The notes: a model not told the origin generated them from the sequence alone. A DNA stretch of 64,000 nucleotides from CAJXYS01 sp913063035 (GCF_050586465.1 NZ_JBOCEG010000002.1:1-64000), one strand, 5' to 3'; positions 1-9,167 are shown, counted from the stretch's first letter. Program-made: numbers and translations.

Positions 1-75
<75 letters not shown>

Positions 76-89
76 CGCGCCCCCGCGAT

Positions 90-120
90 GCCTCCGGCGG
101 GGATATTTCCGCCACTTGGA
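90..120 (+). repeat. Dispersed 3'-end element, copy A
   Basis: Full 31-base copy of the element GCCTCCGGCGGGGATATTT followed by CCG and CCACTTGGA. It lies upstream of proS. If the pattern of the other copies holds, it marks the 3' end of a plus-strand gene that lies left of the window. Confidence 0.75.
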
Positions 121-199
121 CGGGCGCCGGGGCAGGCTTGCCTGACCCTGCCTGATGGCATAGACGGGCTCCAACGCAGATGAGCCAACGAGGATGCCG

Positions 200-1546
200 A
201 TGCGCCTGTCCCGCTACTTCCTGCCCGTGCTGAAGGAAACCCCCGCCGAGGCCCAGATCGTGAGCCACCGCCTGATGCTCCGGGCCGGCATGATCAAGCA
301 GGCCGCGAGCGGCATCTATTCCTGGCTGCCGCTGGGCTACAAGGTGCTGCGCAGGATCGAGCAGATCGTGCATGAGGAACAGGCGCGCGCCGGCCATATC
401 CCGATGCTGATGCCCACGCTGCAATCGGCCGATCTCTGGCGCGAGAGCGGGCGCTACGACGACTACGGCGAGGAGATGCTGCGCGTCACCGACCGTCACG
501 GGCGCGACATGCTTTACGGTCCGACCAACGAGGAGCTGATCACCGACATCTTCCGCGCCCATGTCGGCAGCTACAAGGACCTGCCGCTGACGCTCTACCA
601 CATCCAGTGGAAATTCCGCGACGAGGTCCGGCCGCGCTTCGGCGTGATGCGCGGGCGCGAGTTCTACATGAAGGACGGCTATAATTTCGACGTCGACAAG
701 GACGCCGCCGTCCATGCCTATAACCGCCACATGGTCAGCTACCTGCGCACCTACGAGCGCATGGGGCTCAAAGCGATCCCCATGCGCGCGGATACCGGGC
801 CGATCGGCGGCGATCTGAGCCACGAGTTTCTCGTGCTCGCGGAGACCGGCGAGTCGGAAGTTTTCTACGACGCCGCCATCGCGGATCTGAAATTCGGCGA
901 CCGCGACGTTGACTATGACGACCGCGGCGAATGCGCCGGCATCGTCACCGAGTGGACGACCCCCTATGCCCGCACCGACGAGACCCACGACGCGGCGGTG
1001 TTCGAGGAGTCGGTCCCCGAGGATCGCCGGCGCCGGTCGCGGGCGATCGAGGTGGGCCAGATCTTCTATTTCGGGACCAAGTATTCCGAGCCGATGGGCG
1101 CCACCGTCGTCGACGATCACGGGACGCATGTGCCGGTCCATATGGGCAGCCACGGCATCGGCGTCTCGCGGTTGGTGGGCGCGATCATCGAGGCGAGCCA
1201 TGACGAGAACGGAATCATCTGGCCCGAGGGTGTCACCCCCTTCCATTGCGGGATCGTGAACCTCAAGCAGGGGGACGCCGAGGCCGATGCCGCCTGCGAG
1301 ACGCTCTACGCGGCGCTGACCGCGCGGGGGCTCGAGCCGCTCTACGACGACCGCGACGAACGCGCCGGCGCCAAGTTCGCGACCATGGACCTGGTCGGCC
1401 TGCCCTGGCGGATCACGGTCGGCCCGCGCGGGCTGAAGAACGGTGTCGTCGAACTGACCTGCCGGCGCAGCGGGGAAAGCACCGAGATGACGCCGGAAGA
1501 CGCGGTGGCGCGGCTCGTGGAAATCTACGCACCGCATCGCGGCTGA
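200..1546 (+). CDS. proS: Prolyl-tRNA synthetase (short, editing-domain-less type)
   Basis: Charges tRNA-Pro with proline in the cytoplasm. The class II catalytic core is visible. Motif 2 (FRDEVRPRFGVMRGREF) is near residues 139-155 and is followed by the KDGYNFD substrate loop. Motif 3 (GIGVSRLVGAIIE) is near residue 320. A C-terminal anticodon-binding domain follows. At about 448 residues it lacks room for the YbaK-like editing insertion of the 570-residue E. coli enzyme, as is usual in alphaproteobacteria. An ATG at 194 is also open. The ATG at 200 is preferred because GAGG at 190-193 sits six bases before it and the family usually begins MRLSRYFLP. The proS-lolC-lolD order is common in this group. 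Confidence 0.95.
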   Translation: MRLSRYFLPVLKETPAEAQIVSHRLMLRAGMIKQAASGIYSWLPLGYKVLRRIEQIVHEEQARAGHIPMLMPTLQSADLWRESGRYDDYGEEMLRVTDRHGRDMLYGPTNEELITDIFRAHVGSYKDLPLTLYHIQWKFRDEVRPRFGVMRGREFYMKDGYNFDVDKDAAVHAYNRHMVSYLRTYERMGLKAIPMRADTGPIGGDLSHEFLVLAETGESEVFYDAAIADLKFGDRDVDYDDRGECAGIVTEWTTPYARTDETHDAAVFEESVPEDRRRRSRAIEVGQIFYFGTKYSEPMGATVVDDHGTHVPVHMGSHGIGVSRLVGAIIEASHDENGIIWPEGVTPFHCGIVNLKQGDAEADAACETLYAALTARGLEPLYDDRDERAGAKFATMDLVGLPWRITVGPRGLKNGVVELTCRRSGESTEMTPEDAVARLVEIYAPHRG

Positions 1547-1623
1547 CCTTCGGCGACATCGCGCTAGAGGCGCATCGCTCTTGATGATACGCTCTTCCCG
1601 TGAAGTTGCGTGAGGGTAAGGTG

Positions 1624-1941
1624 ATGTCGCGTTGCGATGTGGGAAACGGCTGTTCGATCAGTTGCAGCGGCGGCTGCGCGGCGATCTACTGGCACGATAC
1701 GGGCGAATGTTACACCGCCTGCTACAACACCAAGGCGGCTCCGATTGCGGCCACTTTGTCGGGAACGCTCTCGATTGCCGTGTCCGAGATGCCGGCCGGC
1801 GCGCTGGCGGGGCTGCTTGCGCAAACGGCACTGGGGCCGCGGCTTGCCGGGCTGCTGCGCTCGTCGGCGCCGATCTCTCTCAAGCTGGAGAAGGCCGGCA
1901 CCGAGGATGTCATCGCGGCGCTTCTCGCGGCGGCCTCCTGA
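1624..1941 (+). CDS. Cys-rich small protein of unknown function
   Basis: 105 residues, not recognised. The N-terminal third carries six cysteines with spacing C-x5-C-x3-C-x3-C-x10-C-x3-C (residues 4, 10, 14, 18, 29, 33), which suggests metal binding or disulfides. The C-terminal two thirds (about residues 40-105) are cysteine-free. They follow the hydrophobic pattern of a small STN (secretin/TonB short N-terminal) fold, including PAGALAGLLAQ and a final AGTEDVIAALLAA. That resemblance is only by eye. There is no signal peptide. GAGG at 1612-1615 favours the ATG at 1624; a GTG at 1600 is an alternative. It stands between proS and a sugar dehydrogenase on the same strand. Confidence 0.55.
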   Translation: MSRCDVGNGCSISCSGGCAAIYWHDTGECYTACYNTKAAPIAATLSGTLSIAVSEMPAGALAGLLAQTALGPRLAGLLRSSAPISLKLEKAGTEDVIAALLAAAS

Positions 1942-2056
1942 GGCGCGGTGTCGTCCGGACTCCCGCGGGACGGCCTGACGTGCGGGCGGGCGTGACGGAA
2001 CGCGGCGGGCGGCTATGTGTTAGGATGGCGATCCCAACCGACCGCGAGGTGTCCCG

Positions 2057-3268
2057 ATGCCCGACCGTCTTACATGTCTCGTCGCCGCCGTTCTGGCGGC
2101 ACTGGCCCTGCCTGCCGCCGCCCAGACCGGTGCGCCGGTGGATCAGGGTCCCAGGAACGTGCCCGAGTTCAGCCCCGCCTTCCCCAACCAGACGCGGGCC
2201 CCCGCCATGGAGAGCGGCATGCGGTTCGCCGTCGAGACCCTGGCCGACGGGCTCGTGCATCCCTGGGGCATCGCGGTGCTTCCCGGGGGCGGCTACCTGG
2301 TGACCGAGCGCGCCGGGCGGCTCCGTCATCTCGCGGCGGACGGAACGCTCGGCCCGGCGATCGCCGGCGTGCCCGAGGTGCTGGCCCAGCGCCAGGGCGG
2401 CCTGCTCGACGTCGCGCTGGCCCCGGATTTCGCGGAGAGCCGGGTGATCTTCCTCAGCTATGCCAAGCCCATGGGGCGCGGGCGTTCCGCCACCGCCGTC
2501 GCCCGGGCCGAGCTGGGCGCGGATTTGCGCCGGCTCGAGGCGGTGCGGGACATCTTCGTGCAGACGCCGCCCTCGCCGACGCCGGCGCATTACGGATCGC
2601 GCGTGGTGGCCAGCGGCGATCACGTCTTCATCACCACGGGCGAGCATTTCACCGCGCGCGAACGCCAGTTCGCCCAGCATCCCGACAAGAGCTACGGCAA
2701 GGTCATGCGGCTGACGGCCGATGGCGACGTGCCGGCCGACAATCCTTTCGCGGGGGACGCCGATGCGCTCGGCGGGGTGTGGAGCCTCGGGCACCGCAAC
2801 CCGCAGGGCGCGGCGATCCGGCCCTCGACCGGCGCGCTCTGGACGCTGGAACACGGCCCTGCGGGGGGCGACGAGCTGAACCGGATCGCGCCGGGCGCCA
2901 ATTACGGCTGGCCGGTGGTCAGCTACGGCGAGAACTACTCGGGCCGGCCGGTGGGCTCCGGCGCGCAGCGGCGCGCGGGCTTCGTCGAGCCGCGCTACTA
3001 CTGGGATCCGGTGATCGCGCCGGGCGGCTTCGTCTTTTACCGGGGCGACATGTTCGCCGACTGGGAGGGCGACATCCTGGCGGCCTCGCTCAATCCCGGC
3101 GGGCTGGTGCGGCTGCGTCTCGAGGGCGACCGGGTCGCGGGCGAGGAACGCTTCTTCACGGGCGAGGCGCGCATGCGCGACGTGGCCATCGACCGCGACG
3201 GGGCGCTCCTGGTGCTGACGGATGCGCGGAACGGCGCGGTGCTGCGCCTGACGCCGGGCGGGGGCTGA
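2057..3268 (+). CDS. Periplasmic PQQ-dependent sugar dehydrogenase (YliI/GDH-B family)
   Basis: 403 residues. A signal peptide (about residues 1-22, ending AAAQ) sends it to the periplasm. The mature part is the six-bladed propeller of soluble aldose-sugar and sorbosone dehydrogenases. Family marks are LVHPWGIAVLPGGGYLVTER near residue 65, RQGGLLDVALAPDF near 113, the HRNPQG motif near 255 and EHGPAGGDELNRI near 275. Related enzymes oxidise aldoses with pyrroloquinoline quinone. The true substrate and the cofactor supply cannot be read here, and no PQQ genes are in the window. It stands alone between the Cys-rich protein and lolC. Confidence 0.85.
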   Translation: MPDRLTCLVAAVLAALALPAAAQTGAPVDQGPRNVPEFSPAFPNQTRAPAMESGMRFAVETLADGLVHPWGIAVLPGGGYLVTERAGRLRHLAADGTLGPAIAGVPEVLAQRQGGLLDVALAPDFAESRVIFLSYAKPMGRGRSATAVARAELGADLRRLEAVRDIFVQTPPSPTPAHYGSRVVASGDHVFITTGEHFTARERQFAQHPDKSYGKVMRLTADGDVPADNPFAGDADALGGVWSLGHRNPQGAAIRPSTGALWTLEHGPAGGDELNRIAPGANYGWPVVSYGENYSGRPVGSGAQRRAGFVEPRYYWDPVIAPGGFVFYRGDMFADWEGDILAASLNPGGLVRLRLEGDRVAGEERFFTGEARMRDVAIDRDGALLVLTDARNGAVLRLTPGGG

Positions 3269-3339
3269 TGGCGCGCGGGCGGGCTTGACCCGGCCCGCGC
3301 CCCGGCGCAGTGTCGCCGCGGATTTCTCTTGGAGCGCGC

Positions 3340-4626
3340 ATGACCGGCCGCACCTCCCCCTTCGCGGGCTTCGAATGGATGATCGCCTGGCGCTACCTGC
3401 GCGCGCGCCGCGCGGAGGGCGGCGTCAGCGTCATGACCTGGATCTCCTTCATCGGGATCGCGCTGGCGGTCTTCGCGCTGATTGCCACGCTGGCCGTGCG
3501 GTCCGGCTTCCGGCACGAATTCGTGGGGACGATCCTGGGCGCGAATGCCCATGTGACCGTGTATTCCGGCGCCTACGAGACCGGGACCGGCGGCGTCAGC
3601 CGCGCGATAGACGACTACGACGCCATGGCCGGCCGCGTGGCCGCCGTGCCCGGCGTCACCCGGGTGGCCCCGATCATCCGGGGGCAGGTGATGGCGGCCG
3701 GGCAGGGCCGCAATGCCGGCGTCGAGGTCTTCGGCACCCGGCGCGACGATCTGCGAACGGTGCCGCTCGTCGCCACGCCCGAACGGGCGCGCGGGGATCT
3801 CGACCGGTTCGGCGAGGGGATCGCCATCGGCTCGGGCGTCGCGCGCGCGCTGGGGGTCGGGGTGGGCGACCGCGTCCGGCTGATTTCACCCGAGGGCGTC
3901 AAGACCGCCTTCGGAACGTCGCCCCGCGTCAAGGCCTACGAGGTCGTCTACATCTTCACCGTGGGCCGGTACGACATCGACCGGACGCGGGTCTACATGC
4001 CCTTCGCCGAGGCGCAGGGCTATTTCAACCGCGAGGGCGTTGCGGACGAGCTGGAGATCTTCGTCGAGGATCCCGACGCGGTCGATGCCATGGTGCCCGC
4101 GCTGCTGGAGGCCGCCGGACCCCGGGCGCAGGTCTGGACCTGGCGCGATGCCTCGGGCGCGTTCCTGCAGGCGCTGAAGATGGAAGACAACGTGATGTTC
4201 ATCATCCTCTCGATCCTGGTGCTGATCGCGGCGATGAACATCGTCTCGGGCCTGATCATGCTGGTGAAGAACAAGGGGCGTGACATCGGCATCCTGCGCA
4301 CGGTGGGGCTGACCGAGGGCGCGGTGCTGCGGGTCTTCTTTATCTGCGGCGCGGCCGTGGGCGTCGCGGGTACGGCGCTGGGCGTGCTGATGGGGTGCCT
4401 CTTCGCGATCTATATCGATCCGATCTTCGACGCGGTGAACTGGATCCTGGGGGGCGGCGTGTGGGATCCCAGCGTGCGCTATCTCTCGGAATTGCCGGCG
4501 CGGCTCGAATGGGGGGACGTGCTGTCGGCGGTGGCGCTGTCGCTGGGGCTGTCCTTCGGGGTCACCATCCTTCCGGCGCGCCGGGCCGCGCGGATGAACC
4601 CGGTGGAGGCGCTGCGCTATGAGTGA
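3340..4626 (+). CDS. lolC: Lipoprotein-releasing ABC transporter permease LolC/E
   Basis: 428-residue inner-membrane subunit of the Lol machine, which extracts outer-membrane lipoproteins. It has the MacB/FtsX layout: one membrane segment near residues 28-48, a large periplasmic domain, then three segments near 285-310, 330-355 and 385-415. The C-terminal LPARRAARMNPVEALRYE is diagnostic of the family. The ATG at 3340 with GGAG five bases upstream is chosen over a GTG at 3310. The stop overlaps the lolD start by eight bases, so the two are probably translationally coupled. A single permease gene next to lolD suggests a homodimer, as in bacteria with one LolC/E-type protein. Confidence 0.92.
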   Translation: MTGRTSPFAGFEWMIAWRYLRARRAEGGVSVMTWISFIGIALAVFALIATLAVRSGFRHEFVGTILGANAHVTVYSGAYETGTGGVSRAIDDYDAMAGRVAAVPGVTRVAPIIRGQVMAAGQGRNAGVEVFGTRRDDLRTVPLVATPERARGDLDRFGEGIAIGSGVARALGVGVGDRVRLISPEGVKTAFGTSPRVKAYEVVYIFTVGRYDIDRTRVYMPFAEAQGYFNREGVADELEIFVEDPDAVDAMVPALLEAAGPRAQVWTWRDASGAFLQALKMEDNVMFIILSILVLIAAMNIVSGLIMLVKNKGRDIGILRTVGLTEGAVLRVFFICGAAVGVAGTALGVLMGCLFAIYIDPIFDAVNWILGGGVWDPSVRYLSELPARLEWGDVLSAVALSLGLSFGVTILPARRAARMNPVEALRYE

Positions 4627-5311
4627 GGCGCCGATGCTGCAGCTGTCGGGGGTGCGGAAGGCCTATAACCAAGGCCTGCCCAGCGAGGTCCGGGTGCTGG
4701 ACGGCGCCGAGCTCGCCGTGGCCGCGGGAGAGGTCGTCGCGCTGGCCGCGCCCTCGGGCGCGGGGAAGTCGACGCTGTTGCACATCGCCGGGCTGCTTGA
4801 CACGCCGGACGCGGGCGCCGTGGCCATCGCCGGCGAGACGCTGAGCGGGCTCGGCGATCGGCGGCGCACCCGCGCGCGGCGCGCCGATATCGGCTTCATC
4901 TACCAGTTCCATCACCTGCTGCCGGAATTCACCGCGGCCGAGAACGTGATGCTGCCGCAGCGGGCCAATGGCGCGACGCGGACCGCCGCGGCGGCGCGGG
5001 CGGCGGAGCTGCTCGACCGGGTGGGACTCGGCGCGCGGGCCGATCACCGGCCGGCCGCGCTCTCGGGGGGAGAGCAGCAGCGCGTGGCCTTCTGCCGGGC
5101 ACTGGCCAACGCGCCGCGGGTGCTGCTGGCCGATGAACCCACCGGCAATCTCGACCCGGCGACAAGCGACCGGGTCTTCGGGGTGCTGATGGCGCTGGTG
5201 CGCGAGACCGGGCTCTCGGCGCTGATCGCCACCCACAATGCCGAGCTGGCCGCCCGGATGGACAGGGTCGTCACGCTGGAAGAGGGCCGGATCACCCCGG
5301 GGGCGATCTGA
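4619..5311 (+). CDS. lolD: Lipoprotein-releasing ABC transporter ATPase LolD
   Basis: 230 residues. Cytoplasmic ATPase that powers lipoprotein release with the permease immediately upstream. Walker A is APSGAGKST near residue 45, the ABC signature LSGGEQQRV is near 145, Walker B is VLLADEPTGNLD near 167 and the switch histidine is in ATHN near 208. The start lies inside the end of lolC. A GC hairpin at 5317-5336 follows the stop within six bases, so the two-gene unit probably ends here. Confidence 0.94.
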   Translation: MSEAPMLQLSGVRKAYNQGLPSEVRVLDGAELAVAAGEVVALAAPSGAGKSTLLHIAGLLDTPDAGAVAIAGETLSGLGDRRRTRARRADIGFIYQFHHLLPEFTAAENVMLPQRANGATRTAAAARAAELLDRVGLGARADHRPAALSGGEQQRVAFCRALANAPRVLLADEPTGNLDPATSDRVFGVLMALVRETGLSALIATHNAELAARMDRVVTLEEGRITPGAI

Positions 5312-5316
5312 AAGGT

Positions 5317-5336
5317 GGCGCCCCTGGCGGGGCGCC
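5317..5336 (+). terminator. GC hairpin after lolD
   Basis: Perfect 8-bp stem GGCGCCCC / GGGGCGCC with a four-base loop, six bases past the lolD stop. GGGTCTTTCG follows rather than a clean T run. A second hairpin (GCGCCC / GGGCGC, 5351-5366) comes next, then copy B of the dispersed element. Confidence 0.55.
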
Positions 5337-5370
5337 GGGTCTTTCGTCTCGCGCCCTCGCGGGCGCTCGG

Positions 5371-5402
5371 GGCCTCCGGCCGGGATATTTGGCCCACTTG
5401 GA
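5371..5402 (+). repeat. Dispersed 3'-end element, copy B
   Basis: Near-consensus copy (GGCCTCCGGCCGGGATATTT, then GGC and CCACTTGGA) in the orientation of lolD, which ends 60 bases upstream. Two hairpins lie between. It ends six bases before the stop of the convergent gene. Confidence 0.75.
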
Positions 5403-5407
5403 GCGGT

Positions 5408-6424
5408 TCACTCGCCGCAGATTCCCTGCAGGCTCACCCAGGCCCCGTCGGACAGCAGCCGCGGCGGCGTGCGGCCGCGATAGGGATCGGCCTCGATCAG
5501 CGAAAGCGTGGTTTCGCCGGTGGCGTCGCGGGCATAGGCATAGGGCGTGCTCGGCAGGCCGGCCGCGTCCAGCGCGGCGAGGAAAGCGGTCTCCGGCACC
5601 GCGACCGGCGGCGCCACCAGGAGATCGCCGGCATAGGACTCGAGCGCGGCGGCGGGGATCGTGCCGGTGGTCAGCAGCCGGAAGGTGGCCAGCGCCCCGG
5701 CATGATCGAGGAGCCGCGCCAGCGGATCCCGGGTCTCGGCGCGGAGGCGTTCCAGCACGACATGCGCGGCGGCGACCTCGGGGCCCTCGTGATCCTCGAC
5801 CAACGCGGCCGACAGCAGCACGATCCCGCCCGGCAGATGGGCGCTGCCGCGAACCCCGCCGTCAAGCACGAGCAGCCGGCCGCGGCCGGGCAGCAGCCGG
5901 GTCTCGATCCGGACCAGCGCCGCCCTGCCCAGCGGGGTGCGGCAGGGCGGCCCCGCAAGCGCGGTGATATCGGCCAGGAGCGCCCTGCCGATCTGGGCGC
6001 GCTTGGCCTCGGGCACGACCCGCGTCGCGTGGTTCACCAGCGCCCCGGGCAGCCAGAAGACCGCAAGCGCCACCAGCGTGGCCACCACCAGCCCGAGCGT
6101 CGCGAGCCGCAGCCGCCCGGGCTGTGGCCGGCGCCGCGCGATGGCCGCGCGGACCTTCTCGATCGCCTCGATCATCGTGGTGTCGTCGATCTCGAGGGTT
6201 TCGCCGCCCTCGGGGTCGGGCGAATAGACCGCGGGTTCCGCGCCGGGATTGCGCCGGTCCACCGCGGGCAGGGACCAGTGCGCGATGGCCATTTCCGTGC
6301 GCGGATCGGCGATGACCAGCGAGGCGTCCCCGAAGCTGACGAGCACCTCGCGACGCTGGGCCTCGGGCCCGGCGCGCCAGAGCCCGCCCGACTCCAGCCG
6401 TTCGTATTCGCTCAGCGCTGTCAT
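5408..6424 (-). CDS. Membrane protein with degenerate M48-like peptidase domain
   Basis: 338 residues. The N-terminal 100 residues hold a beta-rich region (VLVSFGDASLVIADPRTEMAIAHWSLPAVDRR split across strands). One hydrophobic segment lies near residues 107-127 (LATLGLVVATLVALAVFWLP). The C-terminal half follows the M48 Zn-protease pattern: a R(L)LVLDGG strand, then LPGGIVLLSAALVEDHEGP, as precedes the catalytic helix in M48 enzymes. Where HExxH is expected the protein has EVAAAHVVLERL, with no metal-binding pair. I infer a catalytically dead relative. It converges on lolD and probably forms a single-gene unit. The exact function is unknown. Confidence 0.75.
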   Translation of the reverse strand: MTALSEYERLESGGLWRAGPEAQRREVLVSFGDASLVIADPRTEMAIAHWSLPAVDRRNPGAEPAVYSPDPEGGETLEIDDTTMIEAIEKVRAAIARRRPQPGRLRLATLGLVVATLVALAVFWLPGALVNHATRVVPEAKRAQIGRALLADITALAGPPCRTPLGRAALVRIETRLLPGRGRLLVLDGGVRGSAHLPGGIVLLSAALVEDHEGPEVAAAHVVLERLRAETRDPLARLLDHAGALATFRLLTTGTIPAAALESYAGDLLVAPPVAVPETAFLAALDAAGLPSTPYAYARDATGETTLSLIEADPYRGRTPPRLLSDGAWVSLQGICGE

Positions 6425-6506
6425 GGGGCCTGTCGGGCTTTCTGCTCGGTGTGGTTATGGCCCCGATGATAGCGCAGGCCCCGGGAGGCGGCAACGCCGC
6501 CCGGGC

Positions 6507-8138
6507 TCAGAGCGCCCTGGCCGCGTCGCGAAGCTCGAACTTCTGGATCTTGCCGGTGGAGGTTTTGGGCAGGTCGCGGAATACCACCTTCTTGGGGGTC
6601 TTGAAGCCCGCCAGCCGCGCGCGGCAAAAGGCGATCAGTTCGTCCTCCGACGCCTCGGCGCCGCGCTTCAGCTCCACGAAGGCGCAGGGCACTTCGCCCC
6701 ATCGCGCGTCCGGTTTCGCCACCACCGCGCAGACCCCGACCGCGGGGTGATGGGCGAGGGCGTTTTCCACCTCGACCGACGAGACGTTCTCGCCGCCCGA
6801 GATGATGATGTCCTTGGCCCGGTCGGCGATCTTGATGTAGCCGTCGGGATGGCGATAGGCGATGTCGCCCGAATGGTAATACCCGCCGGCGAAGGCTTCG
6901 GCGGTGGCCTCGGGGTTCCTGTAGTAGCCCTTCATCACGCAGTTGCCGCGATGCATGATCTCGCCGAGGCTCGCCCCGTCGCGCGGCGTGTCTGTCATGG
7001 TCTCGGGATCCATGACGGTCACGTCTTCCATCATCGGCATCGCGATGCCGGTGCGGGCCTTGATCGCGTAGCGCTCTTCCTCGGGCAGGGGATCCCAGTC
7101 CTCGGCGCGCCAGAGGCACTCGGTGACGTGGCCGTAGGTCTCGGTCAGGCCGTAGACCTGGGTGACGTTGAAGCCCAGCGGCTCCAGCGCGCGCAGCGTG
7201 GCCGCGGGCGGCGGGGCGCCGGCGGTGAAAACCTCGACGACATGGTCGAAGGGCCGGCGCTCGGCCTCCTCGGCGTGGATGATGGCGCCGAGCACGATGG
7301 GCGCGCCGCCGAAATGGGTCACGCCCTCGTCGGCGATGGCATCGTAGATCGCCCCCGCGGTGATGTCCCGGCAGCAGACCAGCGTGCCGCCGACCAGCGG
7401 CATGAGCCAGGTGTGGCACCAGCCGTTGCAGTGGAAAAGCGGAACGATGGTCAGGAAGACCGGATGCAGAACCATGCGCCAGGCGACCACCGTGCCCATC
7501 GTCATCAGGTAGGCGCCGCGATGGTGGTAGACGACGCCCTTGGGCCGGCCCGTGGTGCCGGAGGTGTAGTTCAGCGCGAGGCTTTCCCACTCGTCCTCGG
7601 GCATCACCCAGTCGAACCCCGGGTCGGCCGCGGCGAGCAGGCTCTCGTAATCGGTGTAACGCCCGCTCGCCGTGAAGCCCGCCTCGGCGTCGGCCACCTC
7701 GATGATGCGCGGCGGCGCGCCCTCCATCGCGGCGATGGCGGCCTCGGCCAGCTCCAGCAGCGCCGTGTCGACCAGCACCACCCTGGCACCGCCATGGCCG
7801 AAGATATAGGCCACCGTGTCCACGTCGAGCCGCGTGTTGATCGTGTTGAGGATCGCGCCACAGGCGGGCACGCCGAAATGCGCCTCCGCCTGGGCGGGGA
7901 TGTTGGGCAGGAGCGTGGCCACCACGTCGCCCGGCGCCACGCCCAGCCCTGCGAGCCCCGCGGCCAGCCGCGTCACCCGCGCGTGGTATTCGGCGTAGGT
8001 CTTGCGGTGACGTCCGTGCACCACCGCCAGGCGGTCCGGGAACACATCCGCGGCGCGGCGCAGATGCGAGAGCGGCGTGAGCGGCACGAAATTGGCCGCG
8101 GTCTTGTCGAGACCCCGTTCGTCGGGCAGCCAGCCCAT
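6507..8138 (-). CDS. Acyl-CoA synthetase (AMP-forming), DmdB-like
   Basis: 543 residues. Activates a short- or medium-chain carboxylic acid to its CoA thioester through an acyl-adenylate. The AMP-binding loop YTSGTTGRPKG is near residue 190, the QVYGLTETYG adenine motif near 320, YHSGDIAYRHPDGYIKIADRAKD near 420 and the terminal lysine motif KTSTGKIQK near 525. Length and sequence fit the group that includes 3-methylmercaptopropionyl-CoA ligase (DmdB) of marine Rhodobacterales, but general fatty-acyl ligases look alike, so no symbol is given. It is transcribed divergently from a DMT transporter; 93 bases separate the starts. Confidence 0.88.
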   Translation of the reverse strand: MGWLPDERGLDKTAANFVPLTPLSHLRRAADVFPDRLAVVHGRHRKTYAEYHARVTRLAAGLAGLGVAPGDVVATLLPNIPAQAEAHFGVPACGAILNTINTRLDVDTVAYIFGHGGARVVLVDTALLELAEAAIAAMEGAPPRIIEVADAEAGFTASGRYTDYESLLAAADPGFDWVMPEDEWESLALNYTSGTTGRPKGVVYHHRGAYLMTMGTVVAWRMVLHPVFLTIVPLFHCNGWCHTWLMPLVGGTLVCCRDITAGAIYDAIADEGVTHFGGAPIVLGAIIHAEEAERRPFDHVVEVFTAGAPPPAATLRALEPLGFNVTQVYGLTETYGHVTECLWRAEDWDPLPEEERYAIKARTGIAMPMMEDVTVMDPETMTDTPRDGASLGEIMHRGNCVMKGYYRNPEATAEAFAGGYYHSGDIAYRHPDGYIKIADRAKDIIISGGENVSSVEVENALAHHPAVGVCAVVAKPDARWGEVPCAFVELKRGAEASEDELIAFCRARLAGFKTPKKVVFRDLPKTSTGKIQKFELRDAARAL

Positions 8139-8231
8139 GGCAGTCCTCCCTGGTCGTTATGTGTCTTTTAGGCCGGCAGAAATATTGCGTGGGCGAGGCT
8201 TCTTTGAAAAGAGAAAAGACGGGAGGGCGCG

Positions 8232-9167
8232 ATGCAGGACAGCGACGACGGACGGCCGCTTCTGGCGGCGCTGCATATCCTGGGGGCGGTCACGCTGCTG
8301 GGGCTCGTCGACAACACGGTGCGGCTGATCGCGGCCGAGGCCGGGCTGTGGCAGTTTCACCTGACGCGCTCGGCCATGGTGGCGGTGGTGCTGGCCGCCG
8401 GCGCCGCAGCCCTCGGCTGGCGGCTCCGGCCGCGCCGATGGCGGCCCGTGCTCTGGCGCAGTGTCTTTCTCTCCGGCGCGATGGTGCTCTATTTCGCGGC
8501 ACTTGCCATGATGCCGATCGCCGAGGTTGGGGCGGGGCTCTTCACCGCGCCGATCTTCGTCCTGCTGATCTCGGTCTTCGCCTTCGGCCGGCGCATCGGG
8601 CGCTGGCGGGTGCTGGCCGTGGCGGTGGGCTTCGCCGGCGTGCTGCTGGTGCTGCGGCCCCAGGCCGGGGGTTTCTCGGCGCTGACCCTGCTGCCGGTGG
8701 CGGCCGGGTTCCTCTACGCGCTGCAGGCGCTGGTCACCCGCCGGCATTGCGCCAGCGAGAGCACCATGTGCCTGCAGGCCGGGTTTTTCGCCGGCCTCGC
8801 GGTCTGGGCGGTTCTCGGGCTCGCCGTGGTGCATCTCGTCCTGCCCGCGCCGGGCACCGCGTTCTTCGACCGCGGCTGGGTCCCGGCGACGCCGGCCTTC
8901 CTGTTCTGGACCGGCGTGCAGGCGGTCGGGTCGCTGCTGGCGCTGGGGCTTCTGACGCGGGGCTACCAGCTGGCCGATCCGAGCTATCTCGCGGTCTTCG
9001 AATACGTCTTCCTGGTGTCGGCCGGCGGCTGGGCCTGGGTGCTCTGGGGCGAGGTGCTGCCGCCCACCGCCTATCTCGGCATCGCGCTCATCGCCGTGGC
9101 CGGCATCGTGATCGGCCTGCGCAGCCGGGATCCCGGCGCGGCCCGGCGCCAGGCGGTGCAGCCGTGA
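8232..9167 (+). CDS. EamA/DMT family transporter
   Basis: 311-residue inner-membrane protein with about ten hydrophobic segments in two EamA repeats (about residues 10-140 and 155-295). The family exports metabolites or amino acids; the substrate cannot be read here. GGGAGG lies seven bases before the ATG. Its stop overlaps the GTG of the sulfotransferase in a GTGA junction, so the two proteins are probably made together. Confidence 0.85.
   Translation: MQDSDDGRPLLAALHILGAVTLLGLVDNTVRLIAAEAGLWQFHLTRSAMVAVVLAAGAAALGWRLRPRRWRPVLWRSVFLSGAMVLYFAALAMMPIAEVGAGLFTAPIFVLLISVFAFGRRIGRWRVLAVAVGFAGVLLVLRPQAGGFSALTLLPVAAGFLYALQALVTRRHCASESTMCLQAGFFAGLAVWAVLGLAVVHLVLPAPGTAFFDRGWVPATPAFLFWTGVQAVGSLLALGLLTRGYQLADPSYLAVFEYVFLVSAGGWAWVLWGEVLPPTAYLGIALIAVAGIVIGLRSRDPGAARRQAVQP

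Noticed and set aside
8163..8220. GTCTTTT ... AAAAGAC repeat in the ligase-DMT promoter region
   Set aside because: The arms are seven bases and 44 bases apart, within expectation for an AT-richer gap.
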